Source: Oscillospiraceae bacterium
GTDB lineage: Bacteria > Bacillota > Clostridia > Oscillospirales > Ruminococcaceae
NCBI GenBank assembly: GCA_015067245.1
Contig: SVMV01000006.1
Location: 1-39,884 of the forward strand
Direction: 5' to 3'
DNA: 39,884 bases
The position numbers and the translations under genes were made by a program. The number at the start of each line of letters is the position of its first letter. Position 1 is the first letter of the stretch. The notes below the pieces were generated by a model, which saw nothing but the letters and a program-made list of their open reading frames with translations, did not search any database and was not told the DNA's origin. Below, piece by piece: positions 26,198 through 35,159 of this stretch.

Positions 26198-27670
26198 ATG
26201 GAAAGAAAATCTTATCAAGTAAAAGACCCACGCAATTTATCCATCCTCACCGACTTTTACGAGCTGACAATGGCAAACGGTATCTTTCAGAGTCCTTTGA
26301 GAGATATTGTGTGCGTATACGACGTGTTTTTCCGCCGTGTGCCTGACCAGGGCGGCTTTGCAATCTTCTGCGGTCTGGAACAGGCTATAGATTATCTTGA
26401 AAATTTAAGCTTTACAGACGGAGATATTGAATATCTTCGCAGCAGGGGTATTTTCTGTGAAGAATTTTTGGATTATCTGCGCAATTTTGAGTTTAAGTGC
26501 AACGTTTGGGCAATGCCTGAGGGCACACCAGTGTTCCCTAAAGAACCAATGATGGTGGTGGAAGGCCCTGCAATTCAGGCACAGATGCTGGAAACAGCCC
26601 TGCTTATACTTATGAACCATCAGACACTTATTGCAACCAAGGCAAACCGCATTGTGCGCAGCGCAATGGGCCGTCCTGTGCAGGAGTTTGGTGCAAGACG
26701 TGCACAGGGTGTTGACGCAGCAAACTATGGCACACGCGCCTGCTATATCGGCGGCTGTGTGTCTTCTTCCAACACAATGATGGAACGCGATATGCTTATC
26801 CCTGCAGGGGGCACAATGGCACACGCATGGGTGCAGATGTTCCCTAATGAATACGAAGCATTTAAAACCTTTGCCGAAAAATATCCTGACAGCACAGTGC
26901 TGCTTATAGATACATACAACGTGCTTAAAAGCGGTATCCCTAACGCTATCAAAGTGTTTGACGAGGTGCTTAAACCAATGGGCAAACGCCCTGTTGGCGT
27001 GCGCATTGACAGCGGCGACATTGCTTACCTTTCCAAACAGGCAAGAATTATGCTGGACGAGGCTGGATATCCTGACTGCAAGATTGTGGCTTCCAACTCT
27101 CTTGACGAATACATTATCCGTGACCTGCTTATCAACGATGCAAAAATCGACAGCTTTGGTGTTGGCGAATGTATGATCACCAGCAAAACAACACCTGTGC
27201 TGGGTGGCGTGTACAAGCTGACTGCCGTTAAAAAAGCTGACGGCAGCTACGAACCAAAAATCAAGATAAGCGCAAGTATCGAAAAGGTTACACTGCCATA
27301 CAAAAAACAGGTTTACCGCATATTTGATAAAGAAACAGGCATGGCAAAGGCAGACTATATCTCTATCTGGGATGAAAATGTAGACCTTGAACCAAGCGAA
27401 CTTACAATCTTCAGCCCAACAGAGCCTTGGAAACGCCAGACACTTACAAACATCGAACTTAAACCACTGCTTGTGCCAATCTTTGTAGACGGCAAAAAGG
27501 TTTACAACGAGCCTTCTCTTGAAGAAATAAAAGCCTTCTGCGCACAGCAGATTGACAACCTTTGGGACGAAGTTAAACGTCTGGAGTATCCGCACATCTA
27601 CTATGTGGACTACAGCGAAAAACTGTGGCTTGAACAGATGAGACTTCTCAATGAGAAGCAGAATGGATAA
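26198..27670 (+). CDS. pncB: Nicotinate phosphoribosyltransferase
   Basis: LSILTDFYELTMANGIF...VYDVFFRRVPDQGGFAIFCGL...EFGARRAQGVDAANYG...VGVRIDSGDIAYLSK; start at ATG 26198. Confidence 0.95.
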   Translation: MERKSYQVKDPRNLSILTDFYELTMANGIFQSPLRDIVCVYDVFFRRVPDQGGFAIFCGLEQAIDYLENLSFTDGDIEYLRSRGIFCEEFLDYLRNFEFKCNVWAMPEGTPVFPKEPMMVVEGPAIQAQMLETALLILMNHQTLIATKANRIVRSAMGRPVQEFGARRAQGVDAANYGTRACYIGGCVSSSNTMMERDMLIPAGGTMAHAWVQMFPNEYEAFKTFAEKYPDSTVLLIDTYNVLKSGIPNAIKVFDEVLKPMGKRPVGVRIDSGDIAYLSKQARIMLDEAGYPDCKIVASNSLDEYIIRDLLINDAKIDSFGVGECMITSKTTPVLGGVYKLTAVKKADGSYEPKIKISASIEKVTLPYKKQVYRIFDKETGMAKADYISIWDENVDLEPSELTIFSPTEPWKRQTLTNIELKPLLVPIFVDGKKVYNEPSLEEIKAFCAQQIDNLWDEVKRLEYPHIYYVDYSEKLWLEQMRLLNEKQNG

Positions 27671-27675
27671 CCTGT

Positions 27676-27855
27676 ACTCATAGGGGGCTTAGTTGCTCGC
27701 CGCAGACGACACACCCCTTGTCACTTCGTGACATTCCCCTCACAGGGGAACCCTGCATGACGCATTTTTTCACGACAAAGTGTGAAAAAATTTGCTGTCA
27801 CCCCCATAGATGAAATCGCCACATGCCATACGGCGTGGCGGATATGTAAACTGTT
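27676..27855 (-). repeat. Dispersed structured intergenic repeat, copy 3
   Basis: Same orientation as copy 2; fills the spacer between pncB and the flippase gene. Confidence 0.9.
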
Positions 27856-27883
27856 GAAAATCCTTCATATAAAACGGAGATTT

Positions 27884-29344
27884 ATGTCAGAACAAAAAAA
27901 GAGCGGCACAGGGCCGCTGGATTTGCTTGTATCAATATTTAAATATTCAATAGCCACATGGGTTAACTTTATTATATACGGTTCGTCCCTGTTGCTTGTT
28001 GCCTGGTTTATCCCTGCAGATATATGGGGCCAGCTGGATATCTTTATATCCACATCCACTTTGATAATGAACATCTGCATACTTGGGCTGGACCAAAGCT
28101 TTATGCGCTTTTTTAACGAGCCCCCAAGCCCACTGGACCAGCGCGGCCTTTTGGGCAGCTGTTTTGGCATTTCGGCAATATGCCTTGTGGTTACAGGGGT
28201 ATTCTGCTTTGTGGTTTGTCCGCAGCAGCTTTTAGGTGTTTTCTTTACCGAAAGTCTGCCGAACATCTATGTGGCTTATCTGTTTGTCAATGCCTTTATG
28301 GCAATGGTGGGCAGATATGTTAACCTTGTTTACCGCATGAGCGGCAGCATAAAGCTGTACACACTGGAAAGTGTGCTTATGCAGTTTTTTACCAAGGTGT
28401 TCTTTATCTTTGGCGCTTTGTTCAGCACACAGCTTAACACCCTTGTGCTTTGGGCTGTGGGTGGTATGACCGCATTTGGTCTGCTGTTCCTTTTTGTTAT
28501 CCGCAAGGATATCACCTTAAGCCCAAATGTGCTGTTTACCAAAGCAAACCGCCAGCTTTTGCCTTATGGCCTTGCGCTGATGCCAACTGCTGTTATGCTG
28601 TGGCTTAACAGCCTTTTCAGCAAGGTTTATATCAGTAAAACAATCGGCAACACCCAAGCTGGTGTGTTCAGCATGGTAAGCACAATTTCCAACGTTGTGG
28701 CTATCATTCAGGCAGGTTTTGCAACATTCTGGAGCGCATTTATCTATGCCAACTACAAAACCGAGCAGGAAAAAATCAAGCAGGTGCACGATTATCTTAC
28801 CTTTGTTATTGTGGAGTTTTTCTGTGTGCTGGTTATCTTTGAAGATGTTATCTTCTGGATTTTGGGCAACGAATATGCCGCTGGCAAGGCAGTATTTCCT
28901 GTTATGGTGCTGGTGCCTGTGTTCCTTATTATCAGCGAAACCACCGTTTACGGCATTTCCATTGCCAAAAAACCGATTTTTGACACTATCGGTATAGGAT
29001 TGTCGGTGGTTACAAATATACTTTTCTGCTTTGTTCTGGCACCAAAATACCAGCTTTACGGCGTGTGCCTTGCACTGTGCCTGTCAAACCTTGTTATGTT
29101 TGTTTTCCGCACGGTTATTGCGCAAAGGCTGTACTGCTCAATCCCAAGCTATCTGCGCACCACAGTTGTGTGCTGTCTGCTGTTTGTAATAACCTTTTTT
29201 GGCACAATCTGGGCAGACAATTTTGCTCTTAAAGCTGTGGCAGGCGTTGCGGGTATGGCTGTTTATGTGGTTATCTACCGCAGACAGCTGGCAAATGCCG
29301 TGGCGCTGGGCAAAGAGGTGCTGAGCAAATATCTTAAAAAATAA
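27884..29344 (+). CDS. Polysaccharide biosynthesis protein / lipid flippase (MOP superfamily, Wzx-like)
   Basis: Multi-pass membrane protein; YSIATWVNFIIYGSSLLLVAWFIPADIWGQLDIF; start at ATG 27884. Confidence 0.85.
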   Translation: MSEQKKSGTGPLDLLVSIFKYSIATWVNFIIYGSSLLLVAWFIPADIWGQLDIFISTSTLIMNICILGLDQSFMRFFNEPPSPLDQRGLLGSCFGISAICLVVTGVFCFVVCPQQLLGVFFTESLPNIYVAYLFVNAFMAMVGRYVNLVYRMSGSIKLYTLESVLMQFFTKVFFIFGALFSTQLNTLVLWAVGGMTAFGLLFLFVIRKDITLSPNVLFTKANRQLLPYGLALMPTAVMLWLNSLFSKVYISKTIGNTQAGVFSMVSTISNVVAIIQAGFATFWSAFIYANYKTEQEKIKQVHDYLTFVIVEFFCVLVIFEDVIFWILGNEYAAGKAVFPVMVLVPVFLIISETTVYGISIAKKPIFDTIGIGLSVVTNILFCFVLAPKYQLYGVCLALCLSNLVMFVFRTVIAQRLYCSIPSYLRTTVVCCLLFVITFFGTIWADNFALKAVAGVAGMAVYVVIYRRQLANAVALGKEVLSKYLKK

Positions 29345-29353
29345 TTATATTAA

Positions 29354-29387
29354 AAAATGTCATTCTGAACTTTCAGAATGACATTTT
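29354..29387. terminator. Terminator hairpin
   Basis: aaaatgtcattctga-acttt-cagaatgacatttt. Confidence 0.75.
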
Positions 29388-29544
29388 AGTTTTCGCTGTT
29401 TTTTAAAACCTCAAAATTTTTTAGATTGTCTTCTTCACTTTCAACATAAAGCTGCTCACATAGTTGCTGAATTTCCTGCAAATCGTTAATAACATCGGTT
29501 ATCTTGTTAAATAATTTATAGTACATCGTTTTGTAATCTGCCAT
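29386..29544 (-). CDS. Small hypothetical protein (52 aa), divergent partner of the XRE gene
   Basis: MADYKTMYYKLFNKITDVINDLQEIQQLCEQLYVESEEDNLKNFEVLKNSEN preceded by ggaggtgaatatt; too short for the ORF track. Confidence 0.7.
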   Translation of the reverse strand: MADYKTMYYKLFNKITDVINDLQEIQQLCEQLYVESEEDNLKNFEVLKNSEN

Positions 29545-29575
29545 AATATTCACCTCCACAATGAATTATGCCATG

Positions 29576-29603
29576 ATTCTTGCCAAAAATCAATGGCAAG
29601 AAT
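29576..29603. promoter_or_regulatory. Perfect inverted repeat, putative operator
   Basis: attcttgcca-aaaatcaa-tggcaagaat between divergent small genes. Confidence 0.6.
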
Positions 29604-29635
29604 TTTGCCAAGTATAATTTATTCAGGTGATTAAT

Positions 29636-29839
29636 TTGATTTTTACAAGATTAAAAGATTTGCGTGAAGACCACGATTATACTCAGCAGCAGCTTGCAGA
29701 AATGCTGTTTATAAACCGCAGAACATATTCTTCCTACGAGACAGGTATGGCGGGTTTGCCTGTGGAAATACTTATAAAACTGGCAGATATTTATGGCACA
29801 ACCACAGATTATATTTTAGGCAGAACAGATATTAAATAA
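29636..29839 (+). CDS. Small XRE-family HTH regulator
   Basis: IFTRLKDLREDHDYTQQQLAEMLFINRRTYSSYETGMAGLPVEILIKLADIYGTTTDYILGRTDIK; TTG start 29636 with SD aggtga (alternative GTG at 29627). Confidence 0.85.
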   Translation: MIFTRLKDLREDHDYTQQQLAEMLFINRRTYSSYETGMAGLPVEILIKLADIYGTTTDYILGRTDIK

Positions 29840-29877
29840 CAAAAAGCCAATTTTAGAACACCATATATTAAAACAAC

Positions 29878-29916
29878 AAAAAATGTCATTCTGAGTTTTT
29901 CAGAATGACATTTTTT
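29878..29916. terminator. Terminator hairpin, sequence-related to 29354-29387
   Basis: aaaatgtcattctga-gttttt-cagaatgacatttttt. Confidence 0.8.
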
Positions 29917-29945
29917 ATGTATAAGGATTTAAATTTAAAATAAAT

Positions 29946-30788
29946 TTACATATTCAGCATTGCCAAAGCAACCATAATCATGCCCAAAGCGGTGAACTGG
30001 CGTTTGGAAAGTTTCTCTTTAAACAGTACAAGGCCTGCAAGGGTAACCACCACAATGCAGCCAACGCTGAAAGTTGGAAACACCACAACAGCAGGCAAGG
30101 TTTTAAGTGCAATAAGTACAAACTTACTGGAGAGATAGTTTGGTATACCTACAATAAGGCCAAAGAAAATTTCCCAGCCGCCAATTTTTTGTTTTTTGCG
30201 GGCAGTAACTCCAAGACAGAGAATGCAGGCGGTAAGGAAGATAAAGAACAAAAAGCTTTCGGTAAGGTCATGGCTGCCCCATTCTTCGTGGAATTTGCTC
30301 ATTACATCGCCAAGGCCTGCAAGCACAAGCAGTGCGATAAGCAGACCAATTTTAAAGTTTTTATTTTCGCCGCCTTTTTTGTCGCTGTTGATAAGGATGA
30401 TTGCGCAGATGGCAATGACAAAGCCGATAATCTGCAGCACCTGCGGGCGTTCGCGGAATATGATAACCGATGCAGTGGTTGGCACCAGCAGACCAAGCTT
30501 CATAAAGGTTGCAGGCAGCACAACGCCATTTTCCTTGATATTGTGCTGCAGCAGCAGAAAACTGCCAAGGTATGCAAATCCGCCTATGATGCCCAAAAAG
30601 ATGGCAACATCCATGCTTGGATGGGGGGTAAACACTTTTGCAGCACCTGCGTCAAAAAATGCCACCAAAGTGCAGCATACATAGTTCATTGCCAAAGTGG
30701 CTGTATCGCCTTTTACATATTTTTCACTGATGCGCAAAAGTATACTCAGCATACTGCTGAAGAGAATACCTATTATAAGATAGAACAT
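29946..30788 (-). CDS. EamA/DMT-family membrane transporter
   Basis: 280 aa, ~10 TM segments; C-terminal VTLAGLVLFKEKLSKRQFTALGMIMVALAML. Confidence 0.8.
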   Translation of the reverse strand: MFYLIIGILFSSMLSILLRISEKYVKGDTATLAMNYVCCTLVAFFDAGAAKVFTPHPSMDVAIFLGIIGGFAYLGSFLLLQHNIKENGVVLPATFMKLGLLVPTTASVIIFRERPQVLQIIGFVIAICAIILINSDKKGGENKNFKIGLLIALLVLAGLGDVMSKFHEEWGSHDLTESFLFFIFLTACILCLGVTARKKQKIGGWEIFFGLIVGIPNYLSSKFVLIALKTLPAVVVFPTFSVGCIVVVTLAGLVLFKEKLSKRQFTALGMIMVALAMLNM

Positions 30789-30909
30789 AAATTTGCTCCG
30801 TTAAATATAAAATGTAGGTTATATTGGTAGAAGATTTATAAAACACATTTAAATCAAAGGGGCGAACAGTGTCCGCCCGCTGAGAATTATAAGGTTAAAA
30901 ATTATATCT

Positions 30910-32007
30910 TTATACGTTAAAGCGGAAAAGTGTTACGTCGCCGTCTTTCATAACATATTCCTTGCCTTCGCTGCGCACAAGGCCTTTTTCCTTTGCAGCA
31001 ACCATACTGCCGCAGGCCATAAGGTCGTCAAAAGCGATAATTTCGGCGCGGATAAAGCCGCGTTCAAAGTCAGAATGGATTTTGCCTGCAGCCTGCGGTG
31101 CTTTTGTGCCGCGGGTGATTGTCCATGCACGCACTTCTTCAGGACCTGCTGTAAGATAGCTGATAAGGCCAAGCAGTGTGTAGCTTTCTTTGATAAGGTT
31201 GTCCAGGCCGCTGGTTGTAAGGCCAAATTCTGCAAGAAATTCTTTCTTTTCTTCTTTTTCCATATCTGCAACGTCTTCTTCTATCTTTGCACAGATAGGC
31301 ATGCAGCCGCTTTTGTCTGCTTTTGCTTTTTCCACAACAAGCGGATAATATGTGTTGTTTTCGATGCCGTCCATAACATCTTCTTCGCTTAAGTTGCAGG
31401 CATAGATAACAGGTTTTGCGCTGAGAAGCGGCATTTCGTAAAACCATTCTTTTTCGTTGTCGCTGTTAAGTTCAAAGCCGCGTGCGTTTTTGCCTTCGCC
31501 CAGCCATTCTGCCAGTCTTTCCAGCATTTCAAGGCAGTCACCCAGCTTTTTGTCGCCTTTCATTGCCTTTTTGGTTCTGTCAATGCGTCTTTCAACAATT
31601 TCAAGGTCGGACAGAACAAGCTCAAGGTCAATTGTTTCAATATCACGGATTGGGTCAACACTGCCTTCAACGTGGATAATATCTGTGCTGTCAAAGCAGC
31701 GCACCATGTGGATGATTGCGTCAACCTCACGGATATGGCTGAGGAATTTGTTGCCAAGACCTTCGCCATGGCTTGCGCCTTTTACAAGGCCTGCAATGTC
31801 AACAAATTCTATGATAGCAGGTGTATATTTTTTAGGGTTGTACATCTCTGCCAGTTTATCAAGTCTTTCATCAGGCACAGCAACAACGCCAACGTTTGGC
31901 TCTATTGTGCAAAACGGAAAGTTTGCACTCTGTGCGCCTGCATTTGTAATTGCATTGAAAAGTGTACTTTTGCCAACGTTTGGCAAACCTACGATACCAA
32001 GTTTCAT
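30910..32007 (-). CDS. ychF: Redox-regulated ATPase/GTPase YchF
   Basis: MKLGIVGLPNVGKSTLFNAITNAGAQSANFPFCTIEPNVGVVAVPDERLDKL. Confidence 0.97.
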   Translation of the reverse strand: MKLGIVGLPNVGKSTLFNAITNAGAQSANFPFCTIEPNVGVVAVPDERLDKLAEMYNPKKYTPAIIEFVDIAGLVKGASHGEGLGNKFLSHIREVDAIIHMVRCFDSTDIIHVEGSVDPIRDIETIDLELVLSDLEIVERRIDRTKKAMKGDKKLGDCLEMLERLAEWLGEGKNARGFELNSDNEKEWFYEMPLLSAKPVIYACNLSEEDVMDGIENNTYYPLVVEKAKADKSGCMPICAKIEEDVADMEKEEKKEFLAEFGLTTSGLDNLIKESYTLLGLISYLTAGPEEVRAWTITRGTKAPQAAGKIHSDFERGFIRAEIIAFDDLMACGSMVAAKEKGLVRSEGKEYVMKDGDVTLFRFNV

Positions 32008-32192
32008 ATATATAATTCCTCCTGTTTAAAGGGCATAATTCAACATATATATCATACTATAATTTAAAATGGTTGTCCACAGATTTGCGGCAAATAAAAG
32101 ATAAAAAATGCTTTCCTCAGCAAAGATGCCAAAGAAAACATTTTTTGTTTTTGTTGAAATAAGATTTGTTTTTTATCCGTACATTTTACGCT

Positions 32193-32894
32193 TCACAATC
32201 TTTTAAATATCCTGCTCCACAGACTGTTTTTATCTGCCTGCTGTGCGTCTGCTGTATTGGCAGAACATCCGCAGGCGGTTTGTTCTTCTGCAGGGGTGCT
32301 GTTTTCTTCTGTTGGCAGAGTGGCGATAAAATCCAGCACAGGTGTGTTGTAAAGGCTGAAATCCTTTTGACTGTGAAAACTGTCGTAATAGCTTTTTGCT
32401 GCTGCACACATACGCAAACAGAACTGCTCAATGTCAATACGTATATCCAGCACGTCTTCATTCTGCTGTGCAGTGTTAAGGCCGCATACCGAGCTGCCGC
32501 AGTTTACCCCAAGGTGAAAACGCACACCTTCGCTGCCTTCTTCGTTGATAAAGCCTTTGTTCTGATGCAGATATTCGCATCTTAACTGCCAGCAGCGTTC
32601 GCCGCAGATGTAGGATTTTTCGTCCGCTTCATTGAGTTTAAAAAAATCTGCGGCATATCTGTCAAACCAGCGGATATACTGGCCGCCCACGTCCCTTGTC
32701 GGCTTTTTCTGGCGGTCCAGCATTACGCGGCCGTCACGGTATTTTTTTACAATTTCAGGAAAGGCAATGCCGCCGCATATATCGGGCAGGGTAAGTGCAA
32801 GGGCAAGGGCAGACTGCCAGCGCTTGTCGGCAACATTAAGTTCTATTTCTTCAATTCGGTGCAAAAATGTAAAACTGGCATCTGTAAGACTCAT
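32193..32894 (-). CDS. Hypothetical protein, possible HEPN-like fold
   Basis: 233 aa; CGERCWQLRCEYLHQNKG contains R-x4-H. Confidence 0.6.
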   Translation of the reverse strand: MSLTDASFTFLHRIEEIELNVADKRWQSALALALTLPDICGGIAFPEIVKKYRDGRVMLDRQKKPTRDVGGQYIRWFDRYAADFFKLNEADEKSYICGERCWQLRCEYLHQNKGFINEEGSEGVRFHLGVNCGSSVCGLNTAQQNEDVLDIRIDIEQFCLRMCAAAKSYYDSFHSQKDFSLYNTPVLDFIATLPTEENSTPAEEQTACGCSANTADAQQADKNSLWSRIFKRL

Positions 32895-33053
32895 AAAAAG
32901 AACCTCGTTTTATAGTTATAAAACAATTATAAAATAAGGCATCTGTACTGTCAACAAGACTATAACTGTGACTGAATTACAGAAAGATTGTGTAAAATAT
33001 ATTATCATATAGCCATAAGATAAAAACATATATAAAAACAAGGGGGCCATACT

Positions 33054-33800
33054 ATGAGACTTAAAGATAAAGTTGCTATAATCACAGGGGGCAGCCGTGG
33101 CATCGGCTTTGCAACAGCAGATAAATTTTTGGCCGAAGGCGCAAAGGTTATCATTGCAGCCAGCAGTCAGCAGTCGGCAGATAAGGCTGTGGCAAAACTT
33201 AAAGAAAAATATCCTGACAGCGTTATCGACGGCATCAGCCCAAACCTTGCTGACCTTGAAAGCGTAAAGGAAGCCTTTATGCTTATAAGTATCAAATACG
33301 GCTGTGTGGATATTCTTGTCAACAACGCAGGTGTAAGCGAGAGCACACCGTTTATGGAATATACCGAAGAAACCTTTGACAAGGTTATGGATTTAAACGT
33401 TAAAGGCGTATTCAACGCAACAAGGGCGGCCATAAACTGCATGGCTGCAAGGGGCACAGGGGTTATCCTTTCCACTTCGTCAATGGTAAGCATCAGCGGC
33501 CAGCCAAGCGGTTTTGCCTATCCTGCCAGCAAATTTGCAGTTAACGGCCTTACTGTTTCTCTTGCAAGAGAGTTGGGCCCAAAAGGTATACGCGTAAACG
33601 CAGTTGCCCCAGGCATTATCGAAACAGATATGATGAAAGCTGTGCCGCAGGAGGTTATTCAGCCAATGATAAACAACATTCCGCTGCGCCGCATAGGAAA
33701 ACCAGAAGATATTGCCAATGCCTTTGTATTCCTTGCCAGTGACGAAGCCAGCTATATTACAGGTGTGGTGCTGAGCGTGGACGGTATGGCAAGAACATAG
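33054..33800 (+). CDS. SDR-family oxidoreductase (FabG-like)
   Basis: AIITGGSRGIGFATA; NNAGVSE; YPASKFAV; ITGVVLSVDGM. Confidence 0.92.
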   Translation: MRLKDKVAIITGGSRGIGFATADKFLAEGAKVIIAASSQQSADKAVAKLKEKYPDSVIDGISPNLADLESVKEAFMLISIKYGCVDILVNNAGVSESTPFMEYTEETFDKVMDLNVKGVFNATRAAINCMAARGTGVILSTSSMVSISGQPSGFAYPASKFAVNGLTVSLARELGPKGIRVNAVAPGIIETDMMKAVPQEVIQPMINNIPLRRIGKPEDIANAFVFLASDEASYITGVVLSVDGMART

Positions 33801-33871
33801 TGATAAAATCACTTTAAATTTACAGTATTTGGGTTATAATATAATCAGAAAAGCAGAAAGGGGACAATTTT

Positions 33872-34189
33872 ATGGCAGCATTGAATATAGATAAAAATAA
33901 ATTTGAACAGCTTATAAACGGTGACAAACCTGTATTGGTGGACTTTTGGGCACCATGGTGCGGGTACTGCCGCAGAATTGGCCCTGCGTTTGATAAAATT
34001 GCAGACCAGTACAGCGATGTGCTGGAGGCAGTTAAAATAAATATCGATGACGAAGAAGCGCTTTCTGACGCACAGGGCATTGATATTATCCCTGCCCTTA
34101 TCCTTTACAAAAACGGCAAGGCGGTTGCGTCGGTGGTTAACCCATCTTCCAAAGCAGCAATCGACAGCTTTATTGCAGAAAATATCTGA
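33872..34189 (+). CDS. trxA: Thioredoxin-like protein with CGYC active site
   Basis: VDFWAPWCGYCRRIGPAFDKIA...DIIPALILYKNGKAV. Confidence 0.9.
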   Translation: MAALNIDKNKFEQLINGDKPVLVDFWAPWCGYCRRIGPAFDKIADQYSDVLEAVKINIDDEEALSDAQGIDIIPALILYKNGKAVASVVNPSSKAAIDSFIAENI

Positions 34190-34204
34190 CAGGAGACAAC
34201 AGCT

Positions 34205-35125
34205 ATGACAAATGTTTACGATATAATTATAATCGGCGGCGGTCCTGGCGGCTACACAGCGGCCCTTTATGCGGCAAGAGCAGGCCTTAAGGCGCTGGTG
34301 CTGGAAAAACTTTCGGCAGGGGGCCAGATGGCTTTGACACATCAGATAGACAACTATCCTGGCTTTGAAGAAGGCGTTGACGGCTTTGATTTGGCGTTAA
34401 AGATGCAGCAGCAGGCCGAACGCTTTGGCGCACAGACCGAATATGCCGAAGTAAGCGAAATGGACCTTAATGCCAATCCAAAGGTTATAAAAACCAGCGA
34501 AGGCGATTTTTACGGCAAAACTGTTGCTATAGCCACAGGCGCAAGTCCAAGAGAGCTTGGCCTTGCCGAAGAACAAAGCCTTATCGGCCGCGGCGTTGCC
34601 TACTGCGCATCCTGCGACGGTATGTTCTACAAGGGCAAAACCGTTGTTGTGGTTGGCGGCGGCAATACAGCTGCAGCAGATGCACTGCTGTTAAGCCGTG
34701 TGGCAAAAAAGGTTATTGTTGTGCACCGCCGTGACACACTGCGTGCAACAAAAATTTATCACCAGCCCCTTATGGATGCCGAAAACGTGGAATTTTGCTG
34801 GAACAGCACAGTTAAAGAAATTCTCCACGATGGCAAGGTGACAGGCATTGTTGTAAAAGATGTAAACAGCGGACAGGAAAAACAGATAGACTGTGACGGC
34901 GTGTTTGTAAGCATTGGCCGCAAACCTGCAACCGAGCTGGTTAAAGACCAGATTCAGCTGGACAAAGGCGGCTATATCATTGCAGACGAAAGCACCAAAA
35001 CAAACATAAACGGTGTTTTTGCGGTGGGAGATGTGCGCACAAAGCAGCTGCGTCAGGTGGTTACAGCAGTTTCTGACGGCGCAGTGGCAGCCTTTATGGC
35101 AGAAGAATATCTGGCCGAAAATTAA
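34205..35125 (+). CDS. trxB: Thioredoxin-disulfide reductase
   Basis: IIIGGGPGGYTAALYAARAGL; CASCDGMFYKGKTVVVVGGGNTA; FAVGDVRTK. Confidence 0.95.
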   Translation: MTNVYDIIIIGGGPGGYTAALYAARAGLKALVLEKLSAGGQMALTHQIDNYPGFEEGVDGFDLALKMQQQAERFGAQTEYAEVSEMDLNANPKVIKTSEGDFYGKTVAIATGASPRELGLAEEQSLIGRGVAYCASCDGMFYKGKTVVVVGGGNTAAADALLLSRVAKKVIVVHRRDTLRATKIYHQPLMDAENVEFCWNSTVKEILHDGKVTGIVVKDVNSGQEKQIDCDGVFVSIGRKPATELVKDQIQLDKGGYIIADESTKTNINGVFAVGDVRTKQLRQVVTAVSDGAVAAFMAEEYLAEN

Positions 35126-35159
35126 TACAGCTCCATAATTATACCCTCATAAATAAAGT

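Noticed and set aside
26405-27595. 396-aa minus-strand ORF antisense to pncB
   Set aside because: Mirror-frame artefact of a clear nicotinate phosphoribosyltransferase.
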